Shown here one piece after another: positions 27,789 to 37,618 of a stretch of 64,000 nucleotides of DNA. A program made the translations under genes and the position numbers. The DNA is from Cellvibrio sp. pealriver. GTDB lineage: Bacteria > Pseudomonadota > Gammaproteobacteria > Pseudomonadales > Cellvibrionaceae. The stretch is taken from positions 897,149 to 961,148 of the forward strand of contig NZ_KQ236688.1 of the NCBI RefSeq assembly GCF_001183545.1. The letters are read 5' to 3'. Numbering within the stretch: position 1 is the stretch's first letter; every line of letters begins with the position of its first letter. Below the pieces are notes generated by a model that was not told where the DNA came from, ran no database searches, and saw only the letters and a program-made list of their open reading frames with translations.

Positions 27789-30059
27789 TCACAGTTTCCA
27801 CTTCAACGTAAGCGACACATTTCTTGGTTCGCCGTAGTTGGCGTAATCGATATTGGCCCAATAAATTTCATCGAACACGTTGGTTGCGCTCAGTGATGCT
27901 GTCCAGGAGTCGTTGAAATGCCAGGTTGCGTAGAGGTTGGTTAGTAGATATGCATCTTGCGTGAAGGTTGCGTCGGTTCGCGTTGGGTGGGTTACGCCGT
28001 AGCCGATGGTTTTACTCTGCCAGTTAATGCCGCCGCCCAATACCAAGGGAGCGAGCGCGCCGGAGAAGTCGTAGTGGGTGGACAATTGCACTGAGTGCTC
28101 GGGCAGATTTGTCCAGATGCGGTCATTGGTATGGCGTTTGGTATCGACATAGGTATAGCCCGCGTTGATCACCCATTGGCTGGTAATACTTCCGCTCAGG
28201 CTGACTTCTACTCCTTCGCTTTCCGTGCCATTAACGCCCACGTAGGCTGAGCTGCCATCTGGCAGGGAGTTTTCCGGTTGGGTCATATCGCGTACGGCGT
28301 AGTGGTCTTGTTTGGTTTTAAACACGGCCGTGGAGGCGGACAGTTTCCCATCAAAAAATTCGCCTTTAATGCCCAGCTCTGCATTGCTGCCGAGCACCGG
28401 TTCCAGCAGGTTGTTGTCTTTATCCTTGTAGTTTTGCGGGTTAAAAATATCGGTATAACTGGCATACAGCGAATACTGCGAGCTCAGGTCATATACCACG
28501 CCTGCGTAGGGAGTTAGCTCGTTATCCACCTTGAAAGTGCCGGTGGTATTTACGTAGGTGCCGCTGGTGTTGTAGTTGTCGGTGCCTGTCTCCCACGAGG
28601 TCACGCGCGCACCCACAATGGCCGAGAGTGAATCGGTCAGGCTAAAGCGGTTCGCGGCGTAAACACCGGTTTGTTCCGTGGTGGCGATACGGAATGAACC
28701 TGTGCGGGAATAGGTGGGTTTTGGCGCTTTGCCATCATAATTCCAGGCATCGGGCACCTGATAACTCCAGGCGGCAACCGAGGTAAAACCGGGGGTATAG
28801 GATTCCAACTCGTAACTATTGCCGCCCACAATCAGGGTGTGTTCGCGCCCGAACCACATGTAATCCCCGGTCAGGGTGAAATCGATGCTATCGCGCGTGT
28901 CTTCACCGGCACCTACACCGGCTAGCAGCCTCACACCAGTACCGGTTTCGCGGTCGGGAAAGCCCAGGGCATAAACGCGCAGGCTGAATACATCACCTTC
29001 TGTGCGATTGGCGGCAAGGCGCAGTTTCCAGTTCTCATTGAAGTTGTGTTCCAGATCGGCAAACAAGGTGCTGGATTCGCGCTGCCATTGTGTCCACTCG
29101 GGTGCAAAGCTGGTGGATACGGGCAATTTGGCGTGAGTGCCGTCGGATGCAAACAAGGGGATAGTGCCCCAAATAGTCCCTTCAGGATTGTTGTCCTGAT
29201 TTTGATAACCCACCGCGAGCGTGGTGTTTTCGCCTATATCACCTTCGATCACACCCAGCATGGCGGTTTTGTCTTCACGGTAGCGGTCGCGGAAGCTATC
29301 GGAATCCTGATAGGCCACCACAAACCGGCTGCGCACTTTGCCTTCAGGCGATAGCGGGGTAGAGACATCCACCACGCCGCGTTGGCGATTCCATGAGCCC
29401 GCGCTTGCTGAAACAGACGCATCCAATGTTTTGCCGGGGCGTTTGCGTACCAGGTTTACGGTTGCAGAGGGTGATCCAACCCCAGACAACAAGCCGTTAG
29501 CGCCGCGAATCACTTCAACACGCTCGTAGAGTGCCGTGTCGTACTCCTGATTGGTGGAACCGCTATAGGTGGGAATGCCATCCACCTGAAAATCAGTGAT
29601 CTGGAATCCGCGCGAGAAGTAGAGCGGGCGCTGGGAGTCGTAGAGGGTCACGTTGACACCCGTCACATTCATCAACACATCATTGATGTCGGTCATGGAG
29701 GTCAGTTCAATCATTTCCTGCGAAATTTCGCTGATCGACTGGGGTAATTCGCGCGGGGTGAAGGGCAAGCGCGTGGTGTTTTCATTTTTGCGTGCCACAC
29801 CGTCAACCTGTACTTCTTCTACATTTTTATCCCTTGTGGCGGCGGCCAGCAGCAGCGTGGATGATGCGGTCTGGGTCTTCTCGGCCTGGGTCTGAGTCTG
29901 GTTCTGGGTGTGAAGTTCTGCGGCTATCGCGCAGTGCGATGCGCCCAGCGCCAATGCGAGCATGGCGGCTGTTTTGTAGCGCTTGGGTAAATGATTGGAT
30001 TGGAGGTTCAGGTTGTTTGAAAGCAAGAAAGAGCGGTTCATGGTGCTGGAGACGTTCAT
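27789..30059 (-). CDS. TonB-dependent siderophore receptor (FhuE/FpvA type)
   Basis: 756 residues. Signal peptide (ending CAIAAE near residue 47), a Gln/Thr-rich linker, then plug domain: LPFTPRELPQSISEISQEMI, SRGFQITDFQVDGIPTY, YERVEVIRGANGLLSGVGSPSATVNLVRKRP. This wording is that of the hydroxamate/ferric-coprogen receptor group (FhuE, FoxA, FpvA). The barrel ends in VSLTLKWKL. A perfect-palindrome Fur box lies 45 bases upstream, so iron should control it. No siderophore synthesis genes are in the window, so it probably imports xenosiderophores. The ligand cannot be named. Confidence 0.88.
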   Translation of the reverse strand: MNVSSTMNRSFLLSNNLNLQSNHLPKRYKTAAMLALALGASHCAIAAELHTQNQTQTQAEKTQTASSTLLLAAATRDKNVEEVQVDGVARKNENTTRLPFTPRELPQSISEISQEMIELTSMTDINDVLMNVTGVNVTLYDSQRPLYFSRGFQITDFQVDGIPTYSGSTNQEYDTALYERVEVIRGANGLLSGVGSPSATVNLVRKRPGKTLDASVSASAGSWNRQRGVVDVSTPLSPEGKVRSRFVVAYQDSDSFRDRYREDKTAMLGVIEGDIGENTTLAVGYQNQDNNPEGTIWGTIPLFASDGTHAKLPVSTSFAPEWTQWQRESSTLFADLEHNFNENWKLRLAANRTEGDVFSLRVYALGFPDRETGTGVRLLAGVGAGEDTRDSIDFTLTGDYMWFGREHTLIVGGNSYELESYTPGFTSVAAWSYQVPDAWNYDGKAPKPTYSRTGSFRIATTEQTGVYAANRFSLTDSLSAIVGARVTSWETGTDNYNTSGTYVNTTGTFKVDNELTPYAGVVYDLSSQYSLYASYTDIFNPQNYKDKDNNLLEPVLGSNAELGIKGEFFDGKLSASTAVFKTKQDHYAVRDMTQPENSLPDGSSAYVGVNGTESEGVEVSLSGSITSQWVINAGYTYVDTKRHTNDRIWTNLPEHSVQLSTHYDFSGALAPLVLGGGINWQSKTIGYGVTHPTRTDATFTQDAYLLTNLYATWHFNDSWTASLSATNVFDEIYWANIDYANYGEPRNVSLTLKWKL

Positions 30060-30103
30060 TGGGGTGGGGCTACCTGTCTAAGTTGAAATTTAAGTGCGAG
30101 TGC

Positions 30104-30124
30104 AAATGATAATTAATATCATTT
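30104..30124 (-). promoter_or_regulatory. Fur box of siderophore receptor
   Basis: AAATGATA-N5-TATCATTT is a perfect palindrome matching the Fur consensus (GATAAT repeats), centred 55 bases upstream of the receptor start codon. Confidence 0.8.
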
Positions 30125-30417
30125 GAATTTTAAACGGCTTAAATTTCTTCCGTCAAGGAAAAGTACGAACTTCTTGATCCGGGTCTGGGCCTGTTCAAGT
30201 CCTCCGGCATGAGTGAGATATGAATGAAAGAGGTGTGTAGATTTTTCGTGCAGGAATGTTCAATTCTGATGCTGAGTGACTACCACAAGATTTAAAAAAA
30301 CTTCTACTTTTCGTTTTTTGGCAGCCTTTTTCTGAAAAACGTTATCAATGCTATCCGCGATTTCAATACGCTTGGTTCAACCGTAACTGTAGTTAATAAC
30401 CTATTGGGATCTCCATC

Positions 30418-31815
30418 ATGAAAATAAAAATAATGGGTGCAGTAAAAGTAATGGGTGCATTAATAGTATCGTGCATCATCTCATTGCTTTCTGCCTGCGG
30501 CAGCTCCGGGGGCGGCTCGGGTGGTGGTTCGAATACTGCCTCATCATTGGTGGGGTCGGTATCCGGGCAATCGAGTGTGGCGGCTTCCAGCCTTGAGAGT
30601 TCTTCATCCAGCCCTGCAACGTCCTCCAGTTCAGCCAGCTCCCCAAGCGGTGCCTCGCTTTATCCAAGCTACAACACCAATCCCATCGCACCTGATATGA
30701 CTGGCATGGAAAGCAATGCGACCGAGTTGGCCAGCAAATTTAAATTGGGCGTGAACATCGGCAACACCATGGAGGCTTATGGTTGCGCGCCGGCCTCGGA
30801 AACCTGTTGGGGCAATCCAATGGTGTCTGAGGCGTACATAAAATTAATGAAAGACAGTGGCGTGGACGCAGTGCGTATACCCGTCTCCTGGGATCAGTAC
30901 GCCAATCAGCAAACTGCCGAAATCAGTGCCGCTTGGCTCGCTCGCGTAAAACAAGTCGTGCAGTGGTCAGTCGATAACGGCCTTTATGTCATCGTCAATA
31001 TCCATTGGGATGGCGGTTGGTTGGAGCGGCAATTTTCCGAGCCCTTGGCCAGAGAAAACAAAGGCCCTGTAACCGACGAATTAAGAGCGAAAGTTGATGC
31101 CAAGCAAAAAGCCTACTGGGAACAAATAGCCACAACATTGCGTGACTTTGACGAGCGTGTGATGTTTGCCAGCGCCAACGAGCCGGATGCTGAAACCGCA
31201 CAAGATATTGCTGACCTTGATAGATACCACCAAACCTTTGTAGATGCTGTCCGTGCAACCGGTGGGAAAAATGCCTATCGCGTACTCGTGATACAAGCAC
31301 CCAAAACAAACATCGATAAAGCGGCCACTGAGTGGAATAACCTGCCGTCCGACACTGTCACTGGTCGCCAAATGGTGGAAGTTCATTTCTATCCATTTAA
31401 TTTTACGATTATGGATAAAGACGAGTCTTGGGGAAAAATGGCTTATTACTGGGGCAGGGATTATCACTCAACGACCGATCCAGAGCGCAACGCAACCTGG
31501 GGTGAAGAAGATTATGTGGATGCGCAGTTTGCCTCGATGAAAGCAAAGTTTGCGGATCGCGGAATCCCCGTCGTTTTAGGCGAGTTTACAGCGATTTATC
31601 GTTCTCAACTCACGGGTGACGATCTCACCCTGCATCGCGCATCGCGCGCTTATTTTCATCAATATGTCACCCAAAAAGCGCTGGAAAATGGAATGCTTCC
31701 GTTTATATGGGAAATTGGAGCTAGTCCAGGTTGGTTGTTTGACCGCCGAACTCCGGCAGTAGGTGACCAACAAGTAATGGATGCTCTCTTGCGTGGCGTT
31801 GGAAAAATCAATTGA
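30418..31815 (+). CDS. GH5 endoglucanase/mannanase-type lipoprotein
   Basis: 465 residues. Lipoprotein signal with lipobox LSAC (Cys27), a Gly/Ser-rich linker to residue about 80, then a GH5 (cellulase-type TIM barrel) domain: GVNIGNTMEA, VDAVRIPVSW, VIVNIHWDGGW. Glu255 (ANEPDA) is the probable acid/base and Glu389 (VLGEF) the nucleophile. Surface-anchored endo-acting beta-glucanase is most likely; mannan or xyloglucan cannot be excluded. The serine linker is typical of Cellvibrio and Saccharophagus enzymes. Single gene with its own terminator. Confidence 0.85.
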   Translation: MKIKIMGAVKVMGALIVSCIISLLSACGSSGGGSGGGSNTASSLVGSVSGQSSVAASSLESSSSSPATSSSSASSPSGASLYPSYNTNPIAPDMTGMESNATELASKFKLGVNIGNTMEAYGCAPASETCWGNPMVSEAYIKLMKDSGVDAVRIPVSWDQYANQQTAEISAAWLARVKQVVQWSVDNGLYVIVNIHWDGGWLERQFSEPLARENKGPVTDELRAKVDAKQKAYWEQIATTLRDFDERVMFASANEPDAETAQDIADLDRYHQTFVDAVRATGGKNAYRVLVIQAPKTNIDKAATEWNNLPSDTVTGRQMVEVHFYPFNFTIMDKDESWGKMAYYWGRDYHSTTDPERNATWGEEDYVDAQFASMKAKFADRGIPVVLGEFTAIYRSQLTGDDLTLHRASRAYFHQYVTQKALENGMLPFIWEIGASPGWLFDRRTPAVGDQQVMDALLRGVGKIN

Positions 31816-31915
31816 TCTTTATAGGCTTCATCCTAAAAAGAGTATTATTTTTTCAATCATAAAAACACAGCGCAATTTAAATCGAAAAAAGTGTCATTAA
31901 TCTAACCAAATAGCT

Positions 31916-31936
31916 CCGGTGGCAACCAACCACCGG
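31916..31936 (+). terminator. GH5 gene terminator
   Basis: CCGGTGG/CCACCGG 7-bp stem with a 7-base loop followed by TCTTTTTATT, about 100 bases after the stop codon. Confidence 0.75.
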
Positions 31937-31947
31937 TCTTTTTATTC

Positions 31948-32220
31948 AGGCTGATTTCAGGTTATTAAGGCTGGTTTCAGGGCTAGTTTCAAAACTGGCT
32001 TCAAGGTTTTTACTGTAAAAATAAGTAATGATTCGTGTTGTTAAATAACACTACATTTAAAAAATTTGCACTTTTTGCCCTATCAAAATTTGGCGCGAAA
32101 CTGTTAATGTTTGCCACCATTTGGTTAATGACTATCGATTTAGCGGCTGTCTGTTTTTAGTCAGCGCCTCTCTATTTAATGTCTTTATTTGATGTCTCTA
32201 TTTAATATCTTTCTATATCA
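31948..32220. repeat. short imperfect tandem repeats upstream of ebo operon
   Basis: The 360-base gap before eboA holds two micro-repeat sets. At 31948-32006 there are four variants of GGCTGGTTTCAGG. At 32169-32220 there are four tandem 13-base units of TCT(C/T)TATTT(A/G)AT(G/A), the last degenerate. No gene is seen; the ebo promoter probably lies here. Confidence 0.6.
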
Positions 32221-32302
32221 ATTTTTTTCTTGAAGCATTTTGAGTTAATGCTATTCGATATGAATAGTCAGTAACTCAAAATAGGCTGTTATTTGCGAAA
32301 TT

Positions 32303-32974
32303 ATGATCAGTCCATATCTGGCGTTTTTGAATAGCATGTTGGCTGGGCGTGTGAATGCAACTGCCCAGGAATTTATACAGCGCACGCAGGATCAAATTGC
32401 CACTGGCGTTACGGACGATCGATTTACCCAGCTGGTTGCCCTGGCGAGCCGACATGTGCCGCGCCAGATGCTCAACCCCACAAGCGCAGAGCTTGAACAG
32501 GCGGCCGCCTTAATTTCCGGATGGAGCCCCAAGGCCTGGAGCCTGCTGGATACAGTGCGTGTCAGTTTTATATTGGCGCGCGCAGATCTGGCTGAGCCAG
32601 CGTTTGCCCAGCGTTTTAATCAATGGTTTCGCTTTGCCGATGAAGGCGAGTCCTGCGCTTATTACCGCGCGCTGTGTTTATTGCCCGAGCCGCAACAACA
32701 TATCTGGCGCGCCGCTGAGGGTTGCCGTACCAATATGCGTTCAGTGTTTGCGGCTGTCGCTTGCGATTCACCATATCCGTTTTTATATTTCGATGATCTC
32801 GCCTGGAATCAAATGCTGCTTAAAGCCTTATTTATTGGCGAGCCGCTGCAACATATTTATGGATTTAATCTGCGTACCACCGCGGAATTAATCACGATGG
32901 TCAATGACTATGTCGATGAGCGCTGCAGCGCCGGGCGCGATATTCCCGCCGATGTGCGGTTATTAATCGGTTGA
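32303..32974 (+). CDS. eboA: EboA-family metabolite traffic protein
   Basis: 223 residues, soluble, mostly helical. It fits EboA by position and by wording (LALASRHVPR, WSLLDTVRVSFIL, AAEGCRTNMRSVFAA, QMLLKALFIG). EboA has no known enzymatic activity. The ebo cluster was shown in the cyanobacterium Nostoc punctiforme to be needed for moving the scytonemin precursor to the periplasm; it occurs in many bacteria and in some algal plastids. First gene of a tightly packed six-gene operon; its stop overlaps the upstream-most possible eboB start. Confidence 0.8.
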   Translation: MISPYLAFLNSMLAGRVNATAQEFIQRTQDQIATGVTDDRFTQLVALASRHVPRQMLNPTSAELEQAAALISGWSPKAWSLLDTVRVSFILARADLAEPAFAQRFNQWFRFADEGESCAYYRALCLLPEPQQHIWRAAEGCRTNMRSVFAAVACDSPYPFLYFDDLAWNQMLLKALFIGEPLQHIYGFNLRTTAELITMVNDYVDERCSAGRDIPADVRLLIG

Positions 32975-33027
32975 TTACCTCACCATTTTCTCTGTCAGTG
33001 CGGCAGACAATTACCGGAATTTTTATT

Positions 33028-33924
33028 ATGAGATTTTTTGATCCACACATTCATATGTGCAGCCGCACAACAGACGATTACCAAGCCATGGCCGCCGCCG
33101 GTATTCGCGCGGTGATTGAACCAGCGTTCTGGTTGGGGCAACCGCGCACCAATGTCGGTTCGTTTATTGATTACTACGCAAGCTTAATTGGCTGGGAGCG
33201 CTTTCGCGCCTCGCAGTTTGGTATCGCCCATTACTGTGCCATGGGGCTGAATTCCAAAGAGGCCAACAACGAAGGCCTCGCGCGCGAAGTGTTGGAAATT
33301 TTGCCGCAATTTATTTTAAAAGAAGGTGTGGTTGCGATTGGTGAAATTGGTTACGACGAAATGACACCCGCCGAAGAATATGCCTATCAAGCGCAATTAA
33401 AAATGGCGGTGGATTACGACATGCTGGTGATGGTGCATTCACCGCATCGCGATAAAAAACGCGGTGTACTGCGCTCCATGGATGTCGCGCGCGAAATGGG
33501 TGTGCCCATGCATAAATTAATTATCGATCATAACAATGAAGAAACCGTGCGCGATGTATTGGATTACGGTGCCTGGGCTGCGTTTACTATTTACCCCAAT
33601 ACCAAAATGGGTTCCGCGCGTATGGTGGAAATTGTGCGCGAATATGGCCCGGAGCGAATTATTGTAGACAGCTCTGCCGACTGGGGTGTGAGCGATCCGC
33701 TCTCGGTTCCCAAAACTGCACAACTGATGTTGGAGCGGGGCATTGATCCCGCCGCTGTTGAACTCACCACCTGGACTAATGCGATTAGCGCCTACGCCCA
33801 GTCCGGGCAAATTGATGTGGATGCGTTAATGCAAACGCCGGTGATTGATCAGCGCCAGTCCTACAGTGATAACTCGGTATTGCGCGGACAAAAGCCGCGT
33901 GTTGATGAACCTGTTCCCAACTAA
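33028..33924 (+). CDS. eboB: EboB, TatD-like metal hydrolase
   Basis: 298 residues from the ATG at 33028, where the protein begins MRFFDPHIHM, the first metal-binding HxH of TatD-type hydrolases. Further ligands are GEIGYDE, VHSPH, DHNNEE and a late DSSADWG aspartate. TIM-barrel amidohydrolase fold, cytosolic. TatD proteins are nucleases, but the Ebo homologue's substrate is unknown. It follows eboA by 53 bases and precedes eboD by 19. Confidence 0.85.
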   Translation: MRFFDPHIHMCSRTTDDYQAMAAAGIRAVIEPAFWLGQPRTNVGSFIDYYASLIGWERFRASQFGIAHYCAMGLNSKEANNEGLAREVLEILPQFILKEGVVAIGEIGYDEMTPAEEYAYQAQLKMAVDYDMLVMVHSPHRDKKRGVLRSMDVAREMGVPMHKLIIDHNNEETVRDVLDYGAWAAFTIYPNTKMGSARMVEIVREYGPERIIVDSSADWGVSDPLSVPKTAQLMLERGIDPAAVELTTWTNAISAYAQSGQIDVDALMQTPVIDQRQSYSDNSVLRGQKPRVDEPVPN

Positions 33925-33943
33925 AAAAACGTAGTAAAAAAAG

Positions 33944-35119
33944 ATGTCGCACATTATCCAACGCTTCAGCGTCAGCTACGAATTTCCGGTGAGTTTTACC
34001 CGGCATACTTTTGCGGTAGAAAACCCGGTGCTGTGTGAAATTTTGCAGCGCGCTGGTGATCGCGAGCACAAAGTATTTCCGGTTATCGATGCCGATGTAC
34101 TGAAAAATCACCCGCAATTAATTGATGACTTAACGGAATACGCTCGCTGCCATAGCGATACCATTCATTTAATTCTGCCGCCATTAATCGTTCGCAGTGG
34201 TGAGATTTGCAAAAGCGATCCGCAAGAAGTGGAGGAGTTCTATCGCCTGACGCAGGATTACAAAATTGATCGCCACAGTTTTGTGCTGGTCATCGGCGGC
34301 GGTTCAGTGATTGATGCCATGGGCTATGCGGCGGCGACAGCACATCGCGGTATTCGTTTAATCCGTATGCCCACAACGGTGTTGGGGCAAAACGATGCGG
34401 GCATCGGTGTAAAAAATGCGGTGAATTTTTTAGGGCGCAAAAATTATTTAGGCACCTTTGTGCCACCGTTTGCAGTGATTAATGATTTTGCTTTTTTACA
34501 AACCCTGCCCAAACGTGATCAGCGCGCCGGTATTGCCGAGGCAGTCAAAGTCGCGCTGATTAAAGACGCAAAATTTTTTAATTGGCTGCACCAGAATCGC
34601 CACTTGCTCGCTGAATTTGATGAGCAGGCGGTAGCCTATATGATTCGTCGCTGCGCCGAATTGCACTTGCACCATATCGCCACCAGCGGCGACCCTTTTG
34701 AGTACGGCAGCGCGCGACCACTCGATTTTGGCCATTGGTCAGCGCATCGCTTGGAGGAGCTCTCCCATCACGATTTACGTCATGGCGAAGCTGTGGCGAT
34801 TGGCATCGCGTTGGATTCATTTTATTCCGCTAACATGGGTTTCATAACGCAAGGGCTGTTGGAAAAAATAGTGGCAACACTGCGCGATTTGGGTTTTAAC
34901 CTGAGTCACAGTGCGTTAACGCGTTTGGATATTCACAAAGCACTGCAGGATTTCCGCGAGCATTTGGGCGGTGAACTGTGCATCACCTTATTAACTGGCG
35001 AAGGGCAGGCGGCGCAATTTAATCATATTGATCTTGAAGCGATGCAGCGCAGCATTGATACATTGCTGGCCGATTTCCCTGTTTCAGTTAACCGTGAACC
35101 ATTGACATGCGCCAATTAA
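33944..35119 (+). CDS. eboD: EboD, 3-dehydroquinate synthase-like protein
   Basis: 391 residues. NAD-binding GGGSVIDAMGYAAA (about residues 112-125), PTTVLGQNDAGIGVKN, the lysine region EAVKVALIKD, and metal-binding HWSAHRLEE and HDLRHGEAVAIG are all present, so the dehydroquinate-synthase fold with an intact zinc site is clear. Being inside the ebo cluster, it is the ebo paralogue rather than the shikimate-pathway aroB. It may form a cyclic polyol-like metabolite. Its end overlaps the eboE start by 13 bases. Confidence 0.85.
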   Translation: MSHIIQRFSVSYEFPVSFTRHTFAVENPVLCEILQRAGDREHKVFPVIDADVLKNHPQLIDDLTEYARCHSDTIHLILPPLIVRSGEICKSDPQEVEEFYRLTQDYKIDRHSFVLVIGGGSVIDAMGYAAATAHRGIRLIRMPTTVLGQNDAGIGVKNAVNFLGRKNYLGTFVPPFAVINDFAFLQTLPKRDQRAGIAEAVKVALIKDAKFFNWLHQNRHLLAEFDEQAVAYMIRRCAELHLHHIATSGDPFEYGSARPLDFGHWSAHRLEELSHHDLRHGEAVAIGIALDSFYSANMGFITQGLLEKIVATLRDLGFNLSHSALTRLDIHKALQDFREHLGGELCITLLTGEGQAAQFNHIDLEAMQRSIDTLLADFPVSVNREPLTCAN

Positions 35120-36210
35120 CTTATTGCAGCAATATCCACCCCGGCGAATCCTGGCAGCATGTGTTGGATAATCTTGAATCCCACGGCTTGAGTGTAAAAC
35201 AACAAGTTTCACCCAATGCTGCGTTCCCGCTGGGGCTGCGTATCGCCCAGCAAGCCAGTGTTGAACTGGATGATAAAAAAATCGCGGAATTCCGCGCTTG
35301 GTGCGAAAAACACAATTGCTACTTGCTCACCATTAATGGCTTTCCCTACGGCACTTTTCACGATCAGCCGGTTAAAGAAGCAGTGTATGAGCCCGATTGG
35401 CGCACGCAGGAGCGGGTGGTTTATACCCAACGCTTGGCGGATCTCGCGGTGGCGTTAACTACACGTGCAAAACAACTATCCATCTCCACTGTTCCGGTTG
35501 CTTATAAACAGGGTTTTGCGGAATCCGATTGGCCAGTGGTGCGTGCAAATATCATTGCTGTGCTCAGGCATTTGCATGCGCTACATGAACGCAGTGGTGT
35601 TTTGATTCAGCTTGCGCTTGAACCAGAACCCTGTTGTGTATTGGAAACCACTGCCGAAACCATCGACTTTTTTGAGCGTATGGATTTTCCCGCAGAATTA
35701 AAAAATTACATTGGAATTTGTTTTGACTGTTGTCACCAAGCGGTAGAGTTTGAAGATGCTGCGGATGTGCTCGCGCGGCTGCGCGCCGCCAATATCACCA
35801 TTGCCAAAGTACAAGTCTCCAGTGCCTTGCGTGCGCAGGGCGAGCAAATACAGCAGTTGTTGCAATTTAATGAGCCGGTGTATTTGCATCAGGCGGTTGC
35901 CAAACACGCGCAGGGTTTGCATCGTTTCAGCGATTTACCCGAGCTTCAAACTGCACTCGATAATGGCGAAGTTTACAGCGAGTGCCGCGTGCATTTTCAT
36001 GTGCCGATTTTTATCGAAAACCTCGCGCAGTGCACCACCACGCAATTTTTCCTGACTGATTTTTTACCACTATTGGATGCTTCTATTCCACTGGAAGTGG
36101 AAACCTACAGTTTCAAAAATCTGCCCGCCCACCTGCGGGATTTCCCGCTGGATGTATCCATTGCGCGCGAATTGCAGTGGGTTAAAAATCTGCTTGAACA
36201 AAATAATTAA
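35107..36210 (+). CDS. eboE: EboE, xylose-isomerase-like TIM-barrel protein
   Basis: 367 residues, cytosolic. MRQLTYCSNIHPGESWQHVL at the start, then LTINGFPYG, LALEPEPCCVLET, IGICFDCCHQAVEFED and a late CRVHFHVPIF match the sugar-isomerase/AP-endonuclease-2 superfamily. Metal ligands (Glu in EPEP, Asp in FDCCH, His in HFHVP) seem retained. The start lies inside eboD, implying coupling. Reaction unknown; could epimerise or isomerise the small molecule made by the pathway. Confidence 0.82.
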   Translation: MRQLTYCSNIHPGESWQHVLDNLESHGLSVKQQVSPNAAFPLGLRIAQQASVELDDKKIAEFRAWCEKHNCYLLTINGFPYGTFHDQPVKEAVYEPDWRTQERVVYTQRLADLAVALTTRAKQLSISTVPVAYKQGFAESDWPVVRANIIAVLRHLHALHERSGVLIQLALEPEPCCVLETTAETIDFFERMDFPAELKNYIGICFDCCHQAVEFEDAADVLARLRAANITIAKVQVSSALRAQGEQIQQLLQFNEPVYLHQAVAKHAQGLHRFSDLPELQTALDNGEVYSECRVHFHVPIFIENLAQCTTTQFFLTDFLPLLDASIPLEVETYSFKNLPAHLRDFPLDVSIARELQWVKNLLEQNN

Positions 36211-36218
36211 GAGTGTTT

Positions 36219-37598
36219 ATGCAACTAACCCCTATACAAAGAACCCTTGTAATTAATGTAGTGGGGCTCACGCGCAATTTAATTGGCGAGCACACACCCA
36301 ACTTACAAAAGCTGCTGGGCAACAGTGTGGATATAAAACCCATGGTGCCCGCTGTTACCTGCGCCGTACAAGCCACTTACCTCACCGGAAAAACACCGGC
36401 AGAGCATGGCATAGTCGCCAACGGTTGGTATTTTCGCGACCTCAATGAAGTCTGGTTGTGGCGGCAGAGCAACCGCTTAATTCAAGCACCCAAAATTTGG
36501 GATATGGCACGCGCAAAAAATTCGTCATTCACCTGCGCCAATACCTTCTGGTGGTATGCCATGGCCACCGGTGCAGACTACACATTAACGCCGCGTCCGC
36601 TGTATTGCGCCGATGGCAGTAAATTGCCGGATTGTTATACCTATCCGCTGGAATGGCGCGAAGAATTATCGCAAGAGCTTGGGTCATTTCCGTTGTTCCA
36701 ATTTTGGGGGCCAGCAACGTCCATTAAATCCAGCGCCTGGATTGCCGATGCGGCGATAAAAGTGGAGCTGAAAAAATCCCCCGGTTTGCAATTGGTGTAT
36801 TTGCCGCATTTGGATTACTGCTTACAAAAAGTTGGCCCGCAAGGCGATATCAAAAAAGACTTGCAAGAAGTGGATGCGCTAGTAGGCAAGCTGCTCGATT
36901 TTTTTACTGCGCGCGATTGCCGGGTAATTGTGTTATCGGAATACGGTATTGGCGCGGTGGACACACCGGTGCACCCCAATCGTATTTTGCGCGAGGCGAA
37001 TTTACTCGCGGTAAAAACCGATTTGGGACGCGAGTATTTGGAAACCGCCACCAGTAAAGCCTTTGCCGTGGCCGACCATCAGATCGCCCATGTGTATATT
37101 CAAGATGCTGAATTAATTCCCATGGTTAAACAATTGTTTGAGCAGCAACCGGGTATTGCGCGAGTGTTGGATGCAGAAGGAAAACGCGAGCTGGGGTTAG
37201 ATCATGAACGTTCGGGCGAGCTTATTTTGTTGGCCGAGGCCAATGCCTGGTTCACTTATTATTATTGGTTGGACGACAACAAAGCGCCGGATTTTGCGCC
37301 CACAGTAGAAATTCATCGCAAACCCGGTTACGACCCTTGCGAATTATTTTTTAATCCTACATTGCGTTTTCCGATGCTGCGCATGGCGGGTAAGGTGCTG
37401 CGCAAAAAATTGGGCTTCCGCTATTTAATGGATGTCATTTCCATGCAGCCGGAGCAAGTAAAAGGTTCGCATGGTTTGGCATTATCCGGCGCAGACTCTA
37501 CGCCGATTTTTATGTCTACCGAGGCGCGCCTGGTCCCGCCTGAACCCATTGCCGCAACTGATGTGTGCGATTTAATGCTGCGCCATCTGTTTGATTAA
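36219..37598 (+). CDS. eboF: EboF, alkaline-phosphatase/nucleotide-pyrophosphatase-like protein
   Basis: 459 residues from the ATG at 36219, preceded by AAGAG; a GTG six bases earlier is possible. INVVGLTRNLIGEHTPNL opens the phosphodiesterase fold; VPAVTCAVQATYLTGKTPAEHG carries the probable catalytic threonine; YLPHLDY, LSEYGIG and VADHQIAHVY supply the metal ligands. No signal peptide, so cytosolic. The family cleaves phosphodiester or pyrophosphate bonds. Operon position between eboE (8 bases) and eboC (20 bases) supports a shared pathway. Confidence 0.85.
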   Translation: MQLTPIQRTLVINVVGLTRNLIGEHTPNLQKLLGNSVDIKPMVPAVTCAVQATYLTGKTPAEHGIVANGWYFRDLNEVWLWRQSNRLIQAPKIWDMARAKNSSFTCANTFWWYAMATGADYTLTPRPLYCADGSKLPDCYTYPLEWREELSQELGSFPLFQFWGPATSIKSSAWIADAAIKVELKKSPGLQLVYLPHLDYCLQKVGPQGDIKKDLQEVDALVGKLLDFFTARDCRVIVLSEYGIGAVDTPVHPNRILREANLLAVKTDLGREYLETATSKAFAVADHQIAHVYIQDAELIPMVKQLFEQQPGIARVLDAEGKRELGLDHERSGELILLAEANAWFTYYYWLDDNKAPDFAPTVEIHRKPGYDPCELFFNPTLRFPMLRMAGKVLRKKLGFRYLMDVISMQPEQVKGSHGLALSGADSTPIFMSTEARLVPPEPIAATDVCDLMLRHLFD

Positions 37599-37618
37599 TG
37601 TTTGGATTGGAATAACAA

